DNA of 64,000 nt from Paenibacillus xylanexedens (GCF_007680605.1 NZ_VEIO01000010.1:62001-126000); one strand, 5' to 3'; positions 16,619 through 25,040 are shown, numbered from the stretch's first letter. Notes: generated by a model from the letters alone, not told the origin. Numbers and translations are program-made.

Positions 16619-16661
16619 TAAAAAAAGGCGTAAACTTAAAGTTAATCTTTAAGTTTACGCC
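16619..16661 (-). terminator. Terminator of the PrpR-like regulator, overlapping its last codons
   Basis: GGCGTAAACTTAAAG (16627-16641) and CTTTAAGTTTACGCC (16647-16661) form a perfect 15-base stem, with an A-run on the plus strand giving the U-tract on the minus strand. The upstream arm encodes the final codons of the regulator. It separates the regulator transcript from kdgT, so the operon has its own promoter. Confidence 0.85.
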
Positions 16662-18330
16662 ATAATGTGGCTCGGTTAATCCCCAGACGCTCGGCGGCTT
16701 TGGATTGATTGTTATTTTCTTCCTGTAGTACCCGCTTGATGACTTCCTGCTCAATTTCTTTTAATGTGCCACCAAGCTTCATTGCGCTTGCATTTGCCGC
16801 AGACTGTTGATGAAGTAAACGGGTTAAGGTTTCACTCGTAATGACATAATCCGGTGCATTCAGCGCAGCTTGTTTGATCAGATGTTTCAGTTGATTGACG
16901 TTCATCTGTGCGGCCTGATCCCGAATTAACTGTAGTGCATCCTCCTTGATTCGTACAGCGGTAGTGCCGTATTTGTGATAATACCCGGTCAGAAAGTGTT
17001 GCATCAACGGTTCAAGATCCTCCGTACGTTCGGCAAGGCTTGGCATCATGAGTGTGTTCAGCTTTAGTTTGAGTGCCCAATTCGGATCAGGCACATGCTC
17101 GCTTAGAATAAACAGGCCGATGTTGTTTTGGAGACAGGCCTCGATGAAGGTAAGGAGCTCAGGATCGTTCAGGCGTGATTCGATCTGATTCAGCTCGACC
17201 GTTTTCACCTTGGTTAGCGGAATTTTGTGCAAATGGCCTGAAGGAACCTGGGAGAGATCCATTTGCAACAAAAGTCCGCCGCCAGCATGCATTTGATGCA
17301 TATGTTTGACCAGAAAGGATTTACCAGAGTCGGCTTCGCCCAATAAGTATATCGCTTCATGATGCGCATAGAGTGCGCGGATATTCTTTAATACGGCCTG
17401 CATGGCAGGTGATTCGGCAACGATGGGCTCCATCGAGGAATCGGTAAACGTGGTGATGCCAAATTGTGCAAAAGCGTAAGGTTCTCCTTTTTCCAGCAGA
17501 TACACCTTGTAGCTCTTGTTATCCAGCTTGGTTTCATAAGCCTGCACCGTCAATTGATAATCGTTTACCATAAACACGTTTTGAATTTTGGATTGGTGGA
17601 ACTCCAGGCTTGTGTTCATCAGATATAGGTGATTATCGGTGAGTGGATTATGATCAAAATCAGCCCAGTTTTCAAACACTACTTCGTCCTGTTCGCCTAA
17701 AATGAGCAGATTCGGATGCTCTTGGGTCACGAGATCATTGAGTATGACGGATACGGTCTGATTTTTGCTTAAATACCGGTAGACTAGCTGTGCGTCCTCC
17801 ATGGCTCTGAGAATGGATTCGGTGCCCGATTGAATCAATAAACCGTCCAGACCGTAGGCCTTTGCGGTATTCACGGTAATAACGTCACCCACAATCTGCT
17901 GGTACCCGGAGGCCTTCAGCTCCAGTAGTAGCCTGGCGACTTCTTCGGAGCTATGTATGGTGTAAACTTTGAGCGGCAAATCCATCAGGTCGATGATGGA
18001 CTGGGCGCCGGATGTAATGTTGGAGAATCCAACGATAGCCGTATGTCCGTTGAACTGGCTCGCCAGTGTGAGGGAGCGGATCATGTCATAGCCGGATAGC
18101 TGCACATCGATGACCGGAACGGTCACCGCTTGTTTAATGAGTTGTGCGGTTCCGCCGCGGCTAATAATAATGTCTGCACCGTTTTTTTCGGCTTGAATGG
18201 CCAGCTCTACCCCTTTTGCCAAGTCACCCACATCGGTCTGGATGGATAGCTCAGGATAGCGCGGTATGCATTCTTCTATAATAGGAATCATCGATTCATA
18301 AGGAGCGATGAAGTGAACTCGTGTACGCAT
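16642..18330 (-). CDS. PrpR-type sensor regulator with degenerate AAA+ domain
   Basis: 562 aa from the ATG at 18330, preceded by AGGAAA; upstream codons lack a ribosome site. Residues 1-180 are a PrpR_N sensor domain (VHFIAPYESMIPIIEECIPRY, ISRGGTAQLIK). A PAS-like section and an AAA+ domain follow, with a Walker A-like GEADSGKS at about 345. The C-terminal Fis helix-turn-helix reads QSKAAERLGINRATLWRKLKD. The AAA+ part is unusually short: no GAFTGA loop, the Walker B region reads KVKTVELNQIE in place of the usual hydrophobics-DE, and the ATPase is probably dead. It likely regulates kdgT-dtnK-pdxA with the housekeeping sigma factor, in the manner of TyrR. Confidence 0.85.
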   Translation of the reverse strand: MRTRVHFIAPYESMIPIIEECIPRYPELSIQTDVGDLAKGVELAIQAEKNGADIIISRGGTAQLIKQAVTVPVIDVQLSGYDMIRSLTLASQFNGHTAIVGFSNITSGAQSIIDLMDLPLKVYTIHSSEEVARLLLELKASGYQQIVGDVITVNTAKAYGLDGLLIQSGTESILRAMEDAQLVYRYLSKNQTVSVILNDLVTQEHPNLLILGEQDEVVFENWADFDHNPLTDNHLYLMNTSLEFHQSKIQNVFMVNDYQLTVQAYETKLDNKSYKVYLLEKGEPYAFAQFGITTFTDSSMEPIVAESPAMQAVLKNIRALYAHHEAIYLLGEADSGKSFLVKHMHQMHAGGGLLLQMDLSQVPSGHLHKIPLTKVKTVELNQIESRLNDPELLTFIEACLQNNIGLFILSEHVPDPNWALKLKLNTLMMPSLAERTEDLEPLMQHFLTGYYHKYGTTAVRIKEDALQLIRDQAAQMNVNQLKHLIKQAALNAPDYVITSETLTRLLHQQSAANASAMKLGGTLKEIEQEVIKRVLQEENNNQSKAAERLGINRATLWRKLKD

Positions 18331-18562
18331 AGTTTTCCTGCCTTTTATAAAATCATTGATCCCTTTATTATAGCTAATTTGAAGAAGAAAGGCATCTTTG
18401 AAGGGGAGTGAAGCAAGGTGCGAAGAACGATGTGACGAACTGCACTGAATCAAAACAACATGTATTTCAAAATTAAAGCATTAAGGAAGGGATTTACCTG
18501 ATTGTAACGTTAGAGCGCGTTTGCGATCATCAAAGCTAATTTATATAAAGGAGTAGAGACAT

Positions 18563-18781
18563 ATGCCAAATATACATAAAGCCGCTGATCCGGATCACAT
18601 TATCCAATGTGTGGTGGAGCGATTCCCTTGCAGAGTGCTGTGGAGCGAAGGCCGTCCGTGCCTGGAGTATCAGCTGCAAGAGGATGTGGCAGTGATTACG
18701 GAATACGTGCGGACTGCATATGGCGTGGAGCTGCTAGATGTCTTTTTTACAGCGTTGGAGAGCCTGCCTGAGGAGATGTAG
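18563..18781 (+). CDS. Small conserved-looking hypothetical protein
   Basis: 72-aa acidic soluble protein (IQCVVERFPCRVLWSEGRPC, then a run of acidic and aliphatic residues). AAAGGAG 9-10 nt before the ATG makes it a credible gene. It has two Cys at about 15 and 22 and one at about 32, no membrane segment and no known domain that I recognise. It precedes the pspA promoter by about 20 nt and is probably a separate transcript. Confidence 0.55.
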   Translation: MPNIHKAADPDHIIQCVVERFPCRVLWSEGRPCLEYQLQEDVAVITEYVRTAYGVELLDVFFTALESLPEEM

Positions 18782-18803
18782 CCAGAGCTTAGAATCATTT
18801 TAA

Positions 18804-18830
18804 TGAAACGTATGCGGTGTTATTCATGTA
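18804..18830 (+). promoter_or_regulatory. Sigma-W-like ECF promoter of pspA-ydjGHI
   Basis: TGAAAC (18804-18809), 17 bases, then TGTA (18827-18830). The B. subtilis sigma-W consensus is TGAAAC-N16/17-CGTA, so only one base differs. B. subtilis pspA is a classic sigma-W target, which supports the call. It lies 35 bases before the pspA ATG. Confidence 0.6.
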
Positions 18831-18865
18831 TTATATTCATATGAACATACCCGAAGGAGGAACAA

Positions 18866-19576
18866 ATGGTGGGAATCTTATCGAGGTTTAGAGACGTGAT
18901 GAAGGCCAATGTGAATCATATGCTGAACCGGGCGGACGATCCGGAGAAAACGGTGAACGAGTACATGCGGAGCCTGAACAGTGATTTGGGACAGGTGAAA
19001 GCAGAAACGGCCGCGGTGCTGGCAGACGAAAATCGGGCGAAGCGGGCACTGGATGAGTGCCAGGCTGAGGTGAACAAGCTGCAGCGTTATGCGGAGAAAT
19101 CGGCGGAGTCGGGTGATGTGGACAAGGCACGGAGCTTTTTGGAGAAAAAAGTGAAGCTGGCTGACAAACGCAATGAATTACAAGCGGCATATGACCGGGC
19201 TTCCGCCAAAGCACAGATGATGAAACACATGAACGACAAACTTGTTGCAGATTTGGGGAAATTGGAGGCAAGACATGCAGAGCTGAAAGGGCGCATGGCT
19301 GATGCCAAGGCACAGCAACAAACCAATGAACGTAATGCGTCTGCAAGTCGTGCTGAATCTGCGTTTAAAGCGATGGAAGATCAAGCGAATCAGGCATTAA
19401 ATGAAGCGGAAGCACTTGCCGAGCTTCGTGCGGGCACACAGGAAGATGATCTGGATGAACTGATTGCGCAGTTAGAGCGGGATATGAACGCGGATGCGGG
19501 TAATAGGGAGAGAGAGAATCCAAGTCCAACTGCGGACGAGGAGCTGGCAGCGATTCAGGAGAAGCTAGGGAAGTAA
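18866..19576 (+). CDS. pspA: PspA/IM30 phage-shock protein
   Basis: 236-aa all-helical coiled-coil protein of the ESCRT-III-like PspA/Vipp1 family. It starts MVGILSRFRDVMKANVNHML, the amphipathic membrane-binding helix. Long heptad-rich helices (residues 25-180) and an acidic tail follow. It binds stressed membrane and maintains it. In B. subtilis PspA is recruited by YdjGHI, and the same three genes follow here. GAAGGAGG lies 6 nt upstream. The gap to the next gene (311 nt) contains a full copy of the dispersed repeat. Confidence 0.92.
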   Translation: MVGILSRFRDVMKANVNHMLNRADDPEKTVNEYMRSLNSDLGQVKAETAAVLADENRAKRALDECQAEVNKLQRYAEKSAESGDVDKARSFLEKKVKLADKRNELQAAYDRASAKAQMMKHMNDKLVADLGKLEARHAELKGRMADAKAQQQTNERNASASRAESAFKAMEDQANQALNEAEALAELRAGTQEDDLDELIAQLERDMNADAGNRERENPSPTADEELAAIQEKLGK

Positions 19577-19646
19577 TTAAAAAATTGCTCTGAGACTGCA
19601 TTCTTGGGTCTTTCCGAGTATAGCTTACCCTAGGGTTAATTCGTTT

Positions 19647-19838
19647 ATTTACACAAAAACGGAGAGGACAGAAAAAACCTGAAGAAGCGTAGCTAAAAGC
19701 TTTCTGAAAGAAAGCTAGCATCGGAAGCACACGCTTCGCCTTTATCACCGGATTTTCCCTTTGAGAAAAGGGAATTCAAAAAATCTGGGGATAACAGCGA
19801 TTGGAAGGTTATTCTGTCATCGGAGTGCACGTGTAAAT
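19647..19838 (+). repeat. Dispersed structured repeat, copy A (subtype 1)
   Basis: 192 nt bounded by ATTTACAC/GTGTAAAT. Inside, GACAGAAAAAACCT (from about 19667) pairs with AGGTTATTCTGTC (near 19808). AAAGCTTTC/GAAAGCT makes a side hairpin. TTATCACCGGATTTT pairs with AAAATCTGGGGATAA and encloses a TTCCCTTT/AAAAGGGAA hairpin. A CGGAG motif sits unpaired on both strands beside the terminal stem. It fills the pspA-ydjG gap, so it would be part of the pspA operon message. It is closely related to the copy at 53571-53764. Confidence 0.8.
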
Positions 19839-19888
19839 ATTTATATGAAGCTATGATTGAAAACTGAATCAGACACGGAGGTGAACAA

Positions 19889-20920
19889 ATGCCAGTAATC
19901 GAATATAAATGTCCCAACTGCGGCAGCGGCATGATTTTTGATAGTGTGTCCGGTGCATTATCCTGTCCGAGCTGCGGGCGGCAGGACAACATTGAACAGC
20001 TCCCTGATCCCTTGAAGAAGCAGGTGTTTACGGAGGGGGAAGTGAAGGAGTATCACTGCAACAGCTGCGGAGCAGATATCGTGACCGAACCGGAGACAAG
20101 TGCAACGACATGCAGTTTCTGCGGTGCGGCGGTGGTGCTGAGTGATCGGCTGACGGGCAATTTGGCCCCGGCGATGGTGATTCCTTTTTCCATCAACAAA
20201 GATCAAGCGAAACAGGCGTTCAAAAAATGGTGCAGAAACGGTCTGCTCACGCCCGGTGGTTTCATGACCGCTGATCGGATCCAGAGCGTTACCGGCATAT
20301 ACGTGCCGTTCTGGCTTTATGATTTACATAACCGAATTGAGGTCCATGCTCAGGGTACCAAGGTACGATCCTATACGCAGGGTGACTACCATTATACGGA
20401 GACGCAGCATTTTGATATTTATCGTAAAATTCGGTTGGAATACGTGAATTTGCCCATCGACGCATCGAAAAAAATGAACGACGAGCTGATGGATAAGCTG
20501 GAGCCGTTTCCCTACAATGAGCTGAAATTGTTCAAAACCCCGTATCTGGCGGGATATATTGCGGAAAAATACAGTTATTCCGAAGATGAGCTTTTCCCAC
20601 GGGCCAAGGATAAGACGAGATCCTACATTGATTCTTACATCGCCTCTACCGTATCGGGATATACAAGCGTGAGCTACACAAATAAACATATCGATACCAC
20701 GCTCAAAAATGCAGACTATGTCCTGTTACCCGTATGGATGGTCAACTATGATTACAACCACAAACAGTACACCTTTGCCATGAATGGACAGACGGGCAAA
20801 GTGGTTGGCAAACCGCCGATCAGTAAAGCCAAAGTTGCTGGATGGTTTACGGGTGTGGCCGCCGTTTCACTGTTATCACTGAAGCTGGTGTCGTGGATGA
20901 TGGGAGGCGGATTCCTGTGA
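19889..20920 (+). CDS. ydjG: YdjG-like zinc-ribbon membrane-complex protein
   Basis: 343 aa. There are two zinc ribbons at the N-terminus: CPNCGSG...CPSCGRQ (about residues 9-35) and CNSCGAD...CSFCGAA (about 57-83). A beta-rich domain follows (about 95-300), with one hydrophobic segment near the C-terminus (GWFTGVAAVSLLSLKLVSWMMGG). In B. subtilis YdjG and YdjH form the membrane docking site for PspA. CACGGAGGTG precedes the ATG. Its stop overlaps the next gene's GTG. Confidence 0.82.
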   Translation: MPVIEYKCPNCGSGMIFDSVSGALSCPSCGRQDNIEQLPDPLKKQVFTEGEVKEYHCNSCGADIVTEPETSATTCSFCGAAVVLSDRLTGNLAPAMVIPFSINKDQAKQAFKKWCRNGLLTPGGFMTADRIQSVTGIYVPFWLYDLHNRIEVHAQGTKVRSYTQGDYHYTETQHFDIYRKIRLEYVNLPIDASKKMNDELMDKLEPFPYNELKLFKTPYLAGYIAEKYSYSEDELFPRAKDKTRSYIDSYIASTVSGYTSVSYTNKHIDTTLKNADYVLLPVWMVNYDYNHKQYTFAMNGQTGKVVGKPPISKAKVAGWFTGVAAVSLLSLKLVSWMMGGGFL

Positions 20921-21714
20921 GCCAAAAAAGACCCATAGTTGCGATGGCTGCGCTAATCGTACTTCTAGTGACCATGCTCGCTCCGATCTTTCCGATATCA
21001 TCGGCATCCGCAGCGGAGAACAAAAGCCTCATCTACGATGAGGCTAACCTGTTAAGTGAACAGGATCGGAATGAATTAAATGCACTGGCAAATCAGTATT
21101 CGGCGGAGCGTCAGACGGACTTGATCATTTACACGACTAACAACGAGGAACAGAAAAGTGACAAGCTGTTAACTCAGGAATTCTACGATAACCGTGCACC
21201 AGGGTATGATAAACCTCATGGGAACACCGTTATGCTGACAATGGATATGTATCATCGGAATGTTTATGTGGCGGGTTTTTATAAAGGTGAAGAATACGTC
21301 GACAACGACCGAACAGCTAAAATTACGGACAAAATTTACTCGGACTTGTCAGAAGGCAATTATCGGATCGCTTTTGAAAAGTTTCTGAACCTCTCTTACG
21401 AATATCTGGATCTCAAGCCTGGAGTGAACCCGGATAATATTTTATTCAAAACATGGTTTCAGCTTGCAGCCTCTGTAGCGATTGGTGGTATTGTCGTTGG
21501 CGTCATGACCTATCGTTCGGGCGGACGTGTGACGGTGAACCGCGCGACTTATGAGGATTCCGATAACTCTCATGTGATTGATCGTCAGGATCGATACATT
21601 CGCACAACGGTCACTAAACGTAAAATTGAGAAAAGTAATAACAACGGCGGAGGCGGCGGTGGAGGTACGACCGCAGGCGGACATTCGCACAGTGGTAGTA
21701 GCCGATCGTTCTAA
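20917..21714 (+). CDS. ydjH: TPM-domain membrane protein (YdjH-like)
   Basis: 265 aa from the GTG at 20917, which overlaps the previous stop (GTGA) and has GGGAGGCGG 6 nt upstream. Longer starts run inside ydjG and have no ribosome site. A signal segment (about 6-27, ending SSASA) is followed by a TPM domain (YDEANLLSEQDRNELNAL, about 40-170). A second membrane helix (LAASVAIGGIVVGVMT) and a Gly/Ser/His-rich tail complete it. Its TPM domain faces outside. It acts with the neighbouring YdjG and YdjI to bring PspA to the membrane. Confidence 0.82.
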   Translation: MSQKRPIVAMAALIVLLVTMLAPIFPISSASAAENKSLIYDEANLLSEQDRNELNALANQYSAERQTDLIIYTTNNEEQKSDKLLTQEFYDNRAPGYDKPHGNTVMLTMDMYHRNVYVAGFYKGEEYVDNDRTAKITDKIYSDLSEGNYRIAFEKFLNLSYEYLDLKPGVNPDNILFKTWFQLAASVAIGGIVVGVMTYRSGGRVTVNRATYEDSDNSHVIDRQDRYIRTTVTKRKIEKSNNNGGGGGGGTTAGGHSHSGSSRSF

Positions 21715-21808
21715 CCGCAATCACCAGACACATCGTCAACATTTAATAAATAATGGCAAAACGTAGATGAAGCCTCACAGGTTTAATATAGAAGGGACGG
21801 GATTAAGC

Positions 21809-22855
21809 ATGGGATTTTTTAGAAATCAGTTCTCCAACGTAGTGGAATGGGAAGAGTTTAGAGATGATATGATCTTCTGGAAGTGGAATAACCGGGAGAT
21901 CAAAAAGGGCAGTAAGCTGATTATCCGCTCGGGACAGGATGCGATTTTCCTGAATAACGGCAAAGTGGAAGGGATTTTTGAGGACGAAGGTTCGTTTAAT
22001 ATCGATTCGGAGATCATTCCGTTTCTGTCTACATTAAAAGGATTCAAATTCGGATTCAACAGCGGTATGCGGGTTGAGGTATTATTTGTGAATACCAAAG
22101 AGTTCACCGTACGCTGGGGCACGCAAAGTCCCGTCTTGATTCCGACACCGCAACTCCCAGGCGGCATGCCGATTCGGGCGAACGGAACGTTTAACTTTAA
22201 AGTGAGTGACTATGTGACTCTGATTGATAAAATTGCAGGCATCAAACAGAGCTACCTGGTCGAGGATGTCAAAATCCGCATCACGTCTGTGCTGGATCAG
22301 TTACTGATGAAGTGGATTAGCCGTGAGGGCAAGGATATGTTCAATCTGCAAGCGAACGCCTCGGATATTGCACGTGGTATTCAGGAGGATCTGGATATGC
22401 AGATGATGGATATCGGAATTGGCATTACCGGCTTCCAGGTGATGAGCTTCAATTATCCGAAGGAGATTCAGGATATGATCACCAAAACGGCTTCTCACGA
22501 GATGATCGGCAATCTGCAAAAGTACCAGCAGGTGAGTATGACCGATGGGATTTCCTCCGGTAAAGTGCAGGGCGGCGGTGCAGCCTCCGATATGGCAGGC
22601 ATGATGATGGGCATGAACATGGCGAATGAAATGCTGAAAAACATGAACCAGAACAATCAGAACTCGAATCATCAAAGTTCAAACAACCAAGGGAACAACC
22701 AAAGCAACCAGAATCAAAGTCAACAGCAGAATAGTAATGCAGGTGCATCACCGTCTTCTGGTGGGGATGGCAAAAAGCCAAACTTCTGCCCGAACTGTGG
22801 CGCCAAAAATGAAGGAGCCAACTTCTGTCCGAACTGCGGACAAAAGCTGGGCTAA
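21809..22855 (+). CDS. ydjI: SPFH-domain protein with C-terminal zinc ribbon (YdjI-like)
   Basis: 348 aa from the ATG at 21809 (GAAGGGACGGG upstream; family members begin MGFF..QFSNVVEWEEF). An upstream ATG at 21767 adds 14 atypical residues. The SPFH/flotillin-like domain spans about 1-250. An Asn/Gln-rich linker (about 285-325) and a double CPNCG zinc ribbon (NFCPNCGAKNEGANFCPNCG) end the protein. It is the last gene of the operon and a partner of PspA at membrane platforms. Confidence 0.86.
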   Translation: MGFFRNQFSNVVEWEEFRDDMIFWKWNNREIKKGSKLIIRSGQDAIFLNNGKVEGIFEDEGSFNIDSEIIPFLSTLKGFKFGFNSGMRVEVLFVNTKEFTVRWGTQSPVLIPTPQLPGGMPIRANGTFNFKVSDYVTLIDKIAGIKQSYLVEDVKIRITSVLDQLLMKWISREGKDMFNLQANASDIARGIQEDLDMQMMDIGIGITGFQVMSFNYPKEIQDMITKTASHEMIGNLQKYQQVSMTDGISSGKVQGGGAASDMAGMMMGMNMANEMLKNMNQNNQNSNHQSSNNQGNNQSNQNQSQQQNSNAGASPSSGGDGKKPNFCPNCGAKNEGANFCPNCGQKLG

Positions 22856-22870
22856 TATAACAGATATATG

Positions 22871-22916
22871 AAGAGCCTGCTTACCAGTAAGTTATGACTA
22901 CGGTGCAGGCTCTTTC
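22871..22916. terminator. Terminator between ydjI and the quinone reductase
   Basis: AAGAGCCTGC pairs with GCAGGCTCTTT across a 24-base loop. It is placed between convergent genes and has T/A flanks for both. Confidence 0.75.
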
Positions 22917-22959
22917 TTCTTGCTTTTTGCATAGAATAGCTTTACTTGCTCGGGTTATA

Positions 22960-23988
22960 TTAAAAGTGTTCTAACACGATTTTCCCAATCGTTGTGCCTC
23001 TTTCTAATAAGGAATGAGCTTCTCTTAGATTTTCAGCATTAATCGGGGTAAGCCGTTTGTTCAGAGTCGTTTTGATGGCTTGATTGTCGATTAAATCCGC
23101 TACTTCATTTAAAAGTCGATGTTGCTCGATCATGTCTTCTGTCTGAAACATGGATCTTGTAAACATCAGCTCCCAAACAAACGTGGCACTTTTGTTTTTG
23201 AGTACATTTAGATTTAGAGGAACATCTGTTTCAACAATGGAGCAAATTTTTCCTTGAGGGGCAATGGACTTCGACATGTTTTCCCAATGTTTTTCGGTTG
23301 TGTTCAGGCATAGAATGTAATGAACGGTCTCGAATCCCAATGGTTTTAATTGTGGAACGAATTCTTCATAGTGATTAATGGTATGATCCGCCCCATGTTC
23401 CTTTGCCCACGCAACGGATTCAGGTCGAGAGGCTGTGCCAATAACGGTTAACCCTACACGTTTCGCTAATTGAATGGCTATAGAGCCAACTCCGCCAGCG
23501 GCACCAATAATTAAAATGGTTCTATTTTTATTTTCATCAGGATTACGACTAATGTTCATACGATCAAATAAAGCCTCATAAGCCGTAATTGTTGTTAGAG
23601 GCAGTGCAGCGGCTTGTGCAAAATCCAACGATTTTGGCTTTTTGCCTACAATCCGTTCGTCTACAAGTTGAAATTCACTATTCCCGCCTTGCCGTGTGAT
23701 GTCACCAGCGTAGTAGACCTCATCTCCCGGTTGAAATAAAGTACAATCCGGCCCCGCTTCTTCAACAATGCCTGCTACGTCCCAGCCTAATATTTTAGGC
23801 TCTTTCTCCACTTTTTCTTTTGGGGATCGAACCTTATAGTCGACTGGGTTTACAGCCACGGCTTTGACGCGAACAAGTACATCCCGTCCTACAGCACTTG
23901 GTTTACTGATCTCCACTTCTAACAAACTTTCTGGATGCTCAATGGGTAAGTAACGATACAGTCCTACAGCTTTCATGGTTTCCAACAT
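22960..23988 (-). CDS. Zinc-less MDR-type quinone/enoyl reductase
   Basis: 342-aa medium-chain dehydrogenase/reductase of the quinone oxidoreductase branch. GroES-like half: VKAVAVNPVDYKVR, then GWDVAGIVEEAG. Rossmann half: IIGAAGGVGSIAIQLAKR, about residue 155-172. It has no catalytic or structural zinc Cys set. It should reduce quinones or reactive enals with NADPH in the cytoplasm. GAAAGGATG is upstream. It is divergent from an HxlR regulator with N-terminal Cys, a pairing known from QorR/YodB systems. Confidence 0.87.
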   Translation of the reverse strand: MLETMKAVGLYRYLPIEHPESLLEVEISKPSAVGRDVLVRVKAVAVNPVDYKVRSPKEKVEKEPKILGWDVAGIVEEAGPDCTLFQPGDEVYYAGDITRQGGNSEFQLVDERIVGKKPKSLDFAQAAALPLTTITAYEALFDRMNISRNPDENKNRTILIIGAAGGVGSIAIQLAKRVGLTVIGTASRPESVAWAKEHGADHTINHYEEFVPQLKPLGFETVHYILCLNTTEKHWENMSKSIAPQGKICSIVETDVPLNLNVLKNKSATFVWELMFTRSMFQTEDMIEQHRLLNEVADLIDNQAIKTTLNKRLTPINAENLREAHSLLERGTTIGKIVLEHF

Positions 23989-24097
23989 TCTTCATCCTTT
24001 CCTATCGTTTGATAACGGTATAAAGTATCACTAGCAGAGAGACAACCCATGGATACTTCTATATCTGCTATAATAGTGCAAACACTTCATTTTCGTA

Positions 24098-24107
24098 AGT
24101 ACGCACA
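24098..24107 (-). promoter_or_regulatory. Candidate HxlR operator half-site shared with the ridA locus
   Basis: AGTACGCACA on the plus strand, i.e. TGTGCGTACT on the minus strand, is identical over ten bases to 12324-12333. Both lie in the divergent promoter region of an hxlR-family gene. An imperfect partner (AGTATTC) follows at about 24120, near a TATACT -10 of the hxlR gene at 24132-24137. Confidence 0.4.
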
Positions 24108-24157
24108 TTTTTGTTGTATAGTATTCATTTTTATACTAATGCTTGATGGAGGTACCC

Positions 24158-24538
24158 ATGGATAATAGTTATAACCCTTACTCCGCTTGTCCCAACCCTT
24201 ACGGATGTCCTGTGGAGGCTACGCTGGATGTCATCGGGGGGAAATGGAAGGGTATTATTTTATATCACTTGCTGTCAGGAACAAAGCGATTTAATGAATT
24301 TCGCAGACTGATGCCTGACATTACACAACGGATGCTGACTCTTCAACTTCGGGAGTTGGAAAATGACGGAATCGTGCACAGAGAAGTCTACAAAGAAGTT
24401 CCACCAAGAGTAGAGTATTCGTTAACCTCGTTCGGTTTTACACTAGAACCGATTATTATGCTGATGAGAGATTGGGGAGAAAGGTATAACAAAGAGATTG
24501 CAATGAAGAGGGGGGTTTTGGAAAGTACCGAATCTTAA
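24158..24538 (+). CDS. HxlR-family redox-type regulator
   Basis: 126 aa from the ATG at 24158 (TGGAGG 5 nt upstream). Two Cys precede the winged helix (Cys11 and Cys17 in SACPNPYGCPVE), as in the thiol-sensing HxlR regulators YodB, HypR and QorR. The core reads VIGGKWKGIILYHLL, then RFNEFRRLMPDITQRMLTLQLRELENDGI. It probably represses the divergent quinone reductase until quinones or disulfide stress modify the Cys. That role is inferred from the pairing. Confidence 0.87.
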   Translation: MDNSYNPYSACPNPYGCPVEATLDVIGGKWKGIILYHLLSGTKRFNEFRRLMPDITQRMLTLQLRELENDGIVHREVYKEVPPRVEYSLTSFGFTLEPIIMLMRDWGERYNKEIAMKRGVLESTES

Positions 24539-24680
24539 ATCAGAGAATCGACCTTTCAATATTGGAGAAAGCAGATGCCTATGCACTGCTTTTTCCTTAC
24601 TAAGATGGTGCATTCTCAATCCGTTAGTGACGTAATCATTTAGCTTAAATATAGAGGACAAAGTGTTTTGAACAAAAGTG

Positions 24681-24721
24681 TTGACAAGCGAAATCAAATC
24701 AATTATCTTTATATTAAGATA
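24681..24721 (+). promoter_or_regulatory. Promoter with MhqR-like operator upstream of the DUF896 gene
   Basis: TTGACA (24681-24686), 17 bases, then TATCTT (24704-24709) as -10. The -10 is the left half of a TATCTTTATATTAAGATA inverted repeat (24704-24721). B. subtilis MhqR binds TATCTcgAATTCgAGATA-type sites, so this is a good match in arms and spacing. A second box of the same kind precedes the dioxygenase gene 450 nt downstream. Confidence 0.6.
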
Positions 24722-24809
24722 TTTAATTTGAATGAAAGTGACAGTAAGGTTGACTCAAGAATATACTCAAATAAATATCTTCAATTGATTGATAGGAGGA
24801 GAGATCCAG

Positions 24810-25040
24810 ATGATGATTCCAACATTGACGCGAATTAATGAACTCGCGAGAAAAGCCAAAGCGGGTGGATTGACGGAGATGGAGCAAGCAGAACAGACTC
24901 GCCTTCGCCAGGAATATTTGCAGACTTTCCGTGGTTCGGTCAACGACATTTTGCTGAATGCCACCATCTACGATCCAAACGGCGATGACGTGACTCCAGA
25001 TAAATTGAAACAAGAGCAGGCCTCCAGACAGAATCCTTAG
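24810..25040 (+). CDS. DUF896 (UPF0291, YnzC-like) small protein
   Basis: 76-aa helical-hairpin protein from the ATG at 24810, with AGGAGGA 9 nt upstream. IPTLTRINELARKAKAGGLTEMEQAEQTRLRQEYLQTFR is the DUF896 core. Paralogues such as YnzC are small SOS-linked or housekeeping proteins of unknown biochemistry. An unusual trait is the MhqR-like operator on its promoter, which suggests induction by quinones or electrophiles together with the next gene. Confidence 0.85.
   Translation: MMIPTLTRINELARKAKAGGLTEMEQAEQTRLRQEYLQTFRGSVNDILLNATIYDPNGDDVTPDKLKQEQASRQNP

Noticed and set aside
16420..16641. Sigma-54 (-12/-24) promoter for kdgT
   Set aside because: I expected one because of the PrpR-like regulator, but no GG-N10-GC pattern reading toward kdgT is present, and the regulator lacks GAFTGA.
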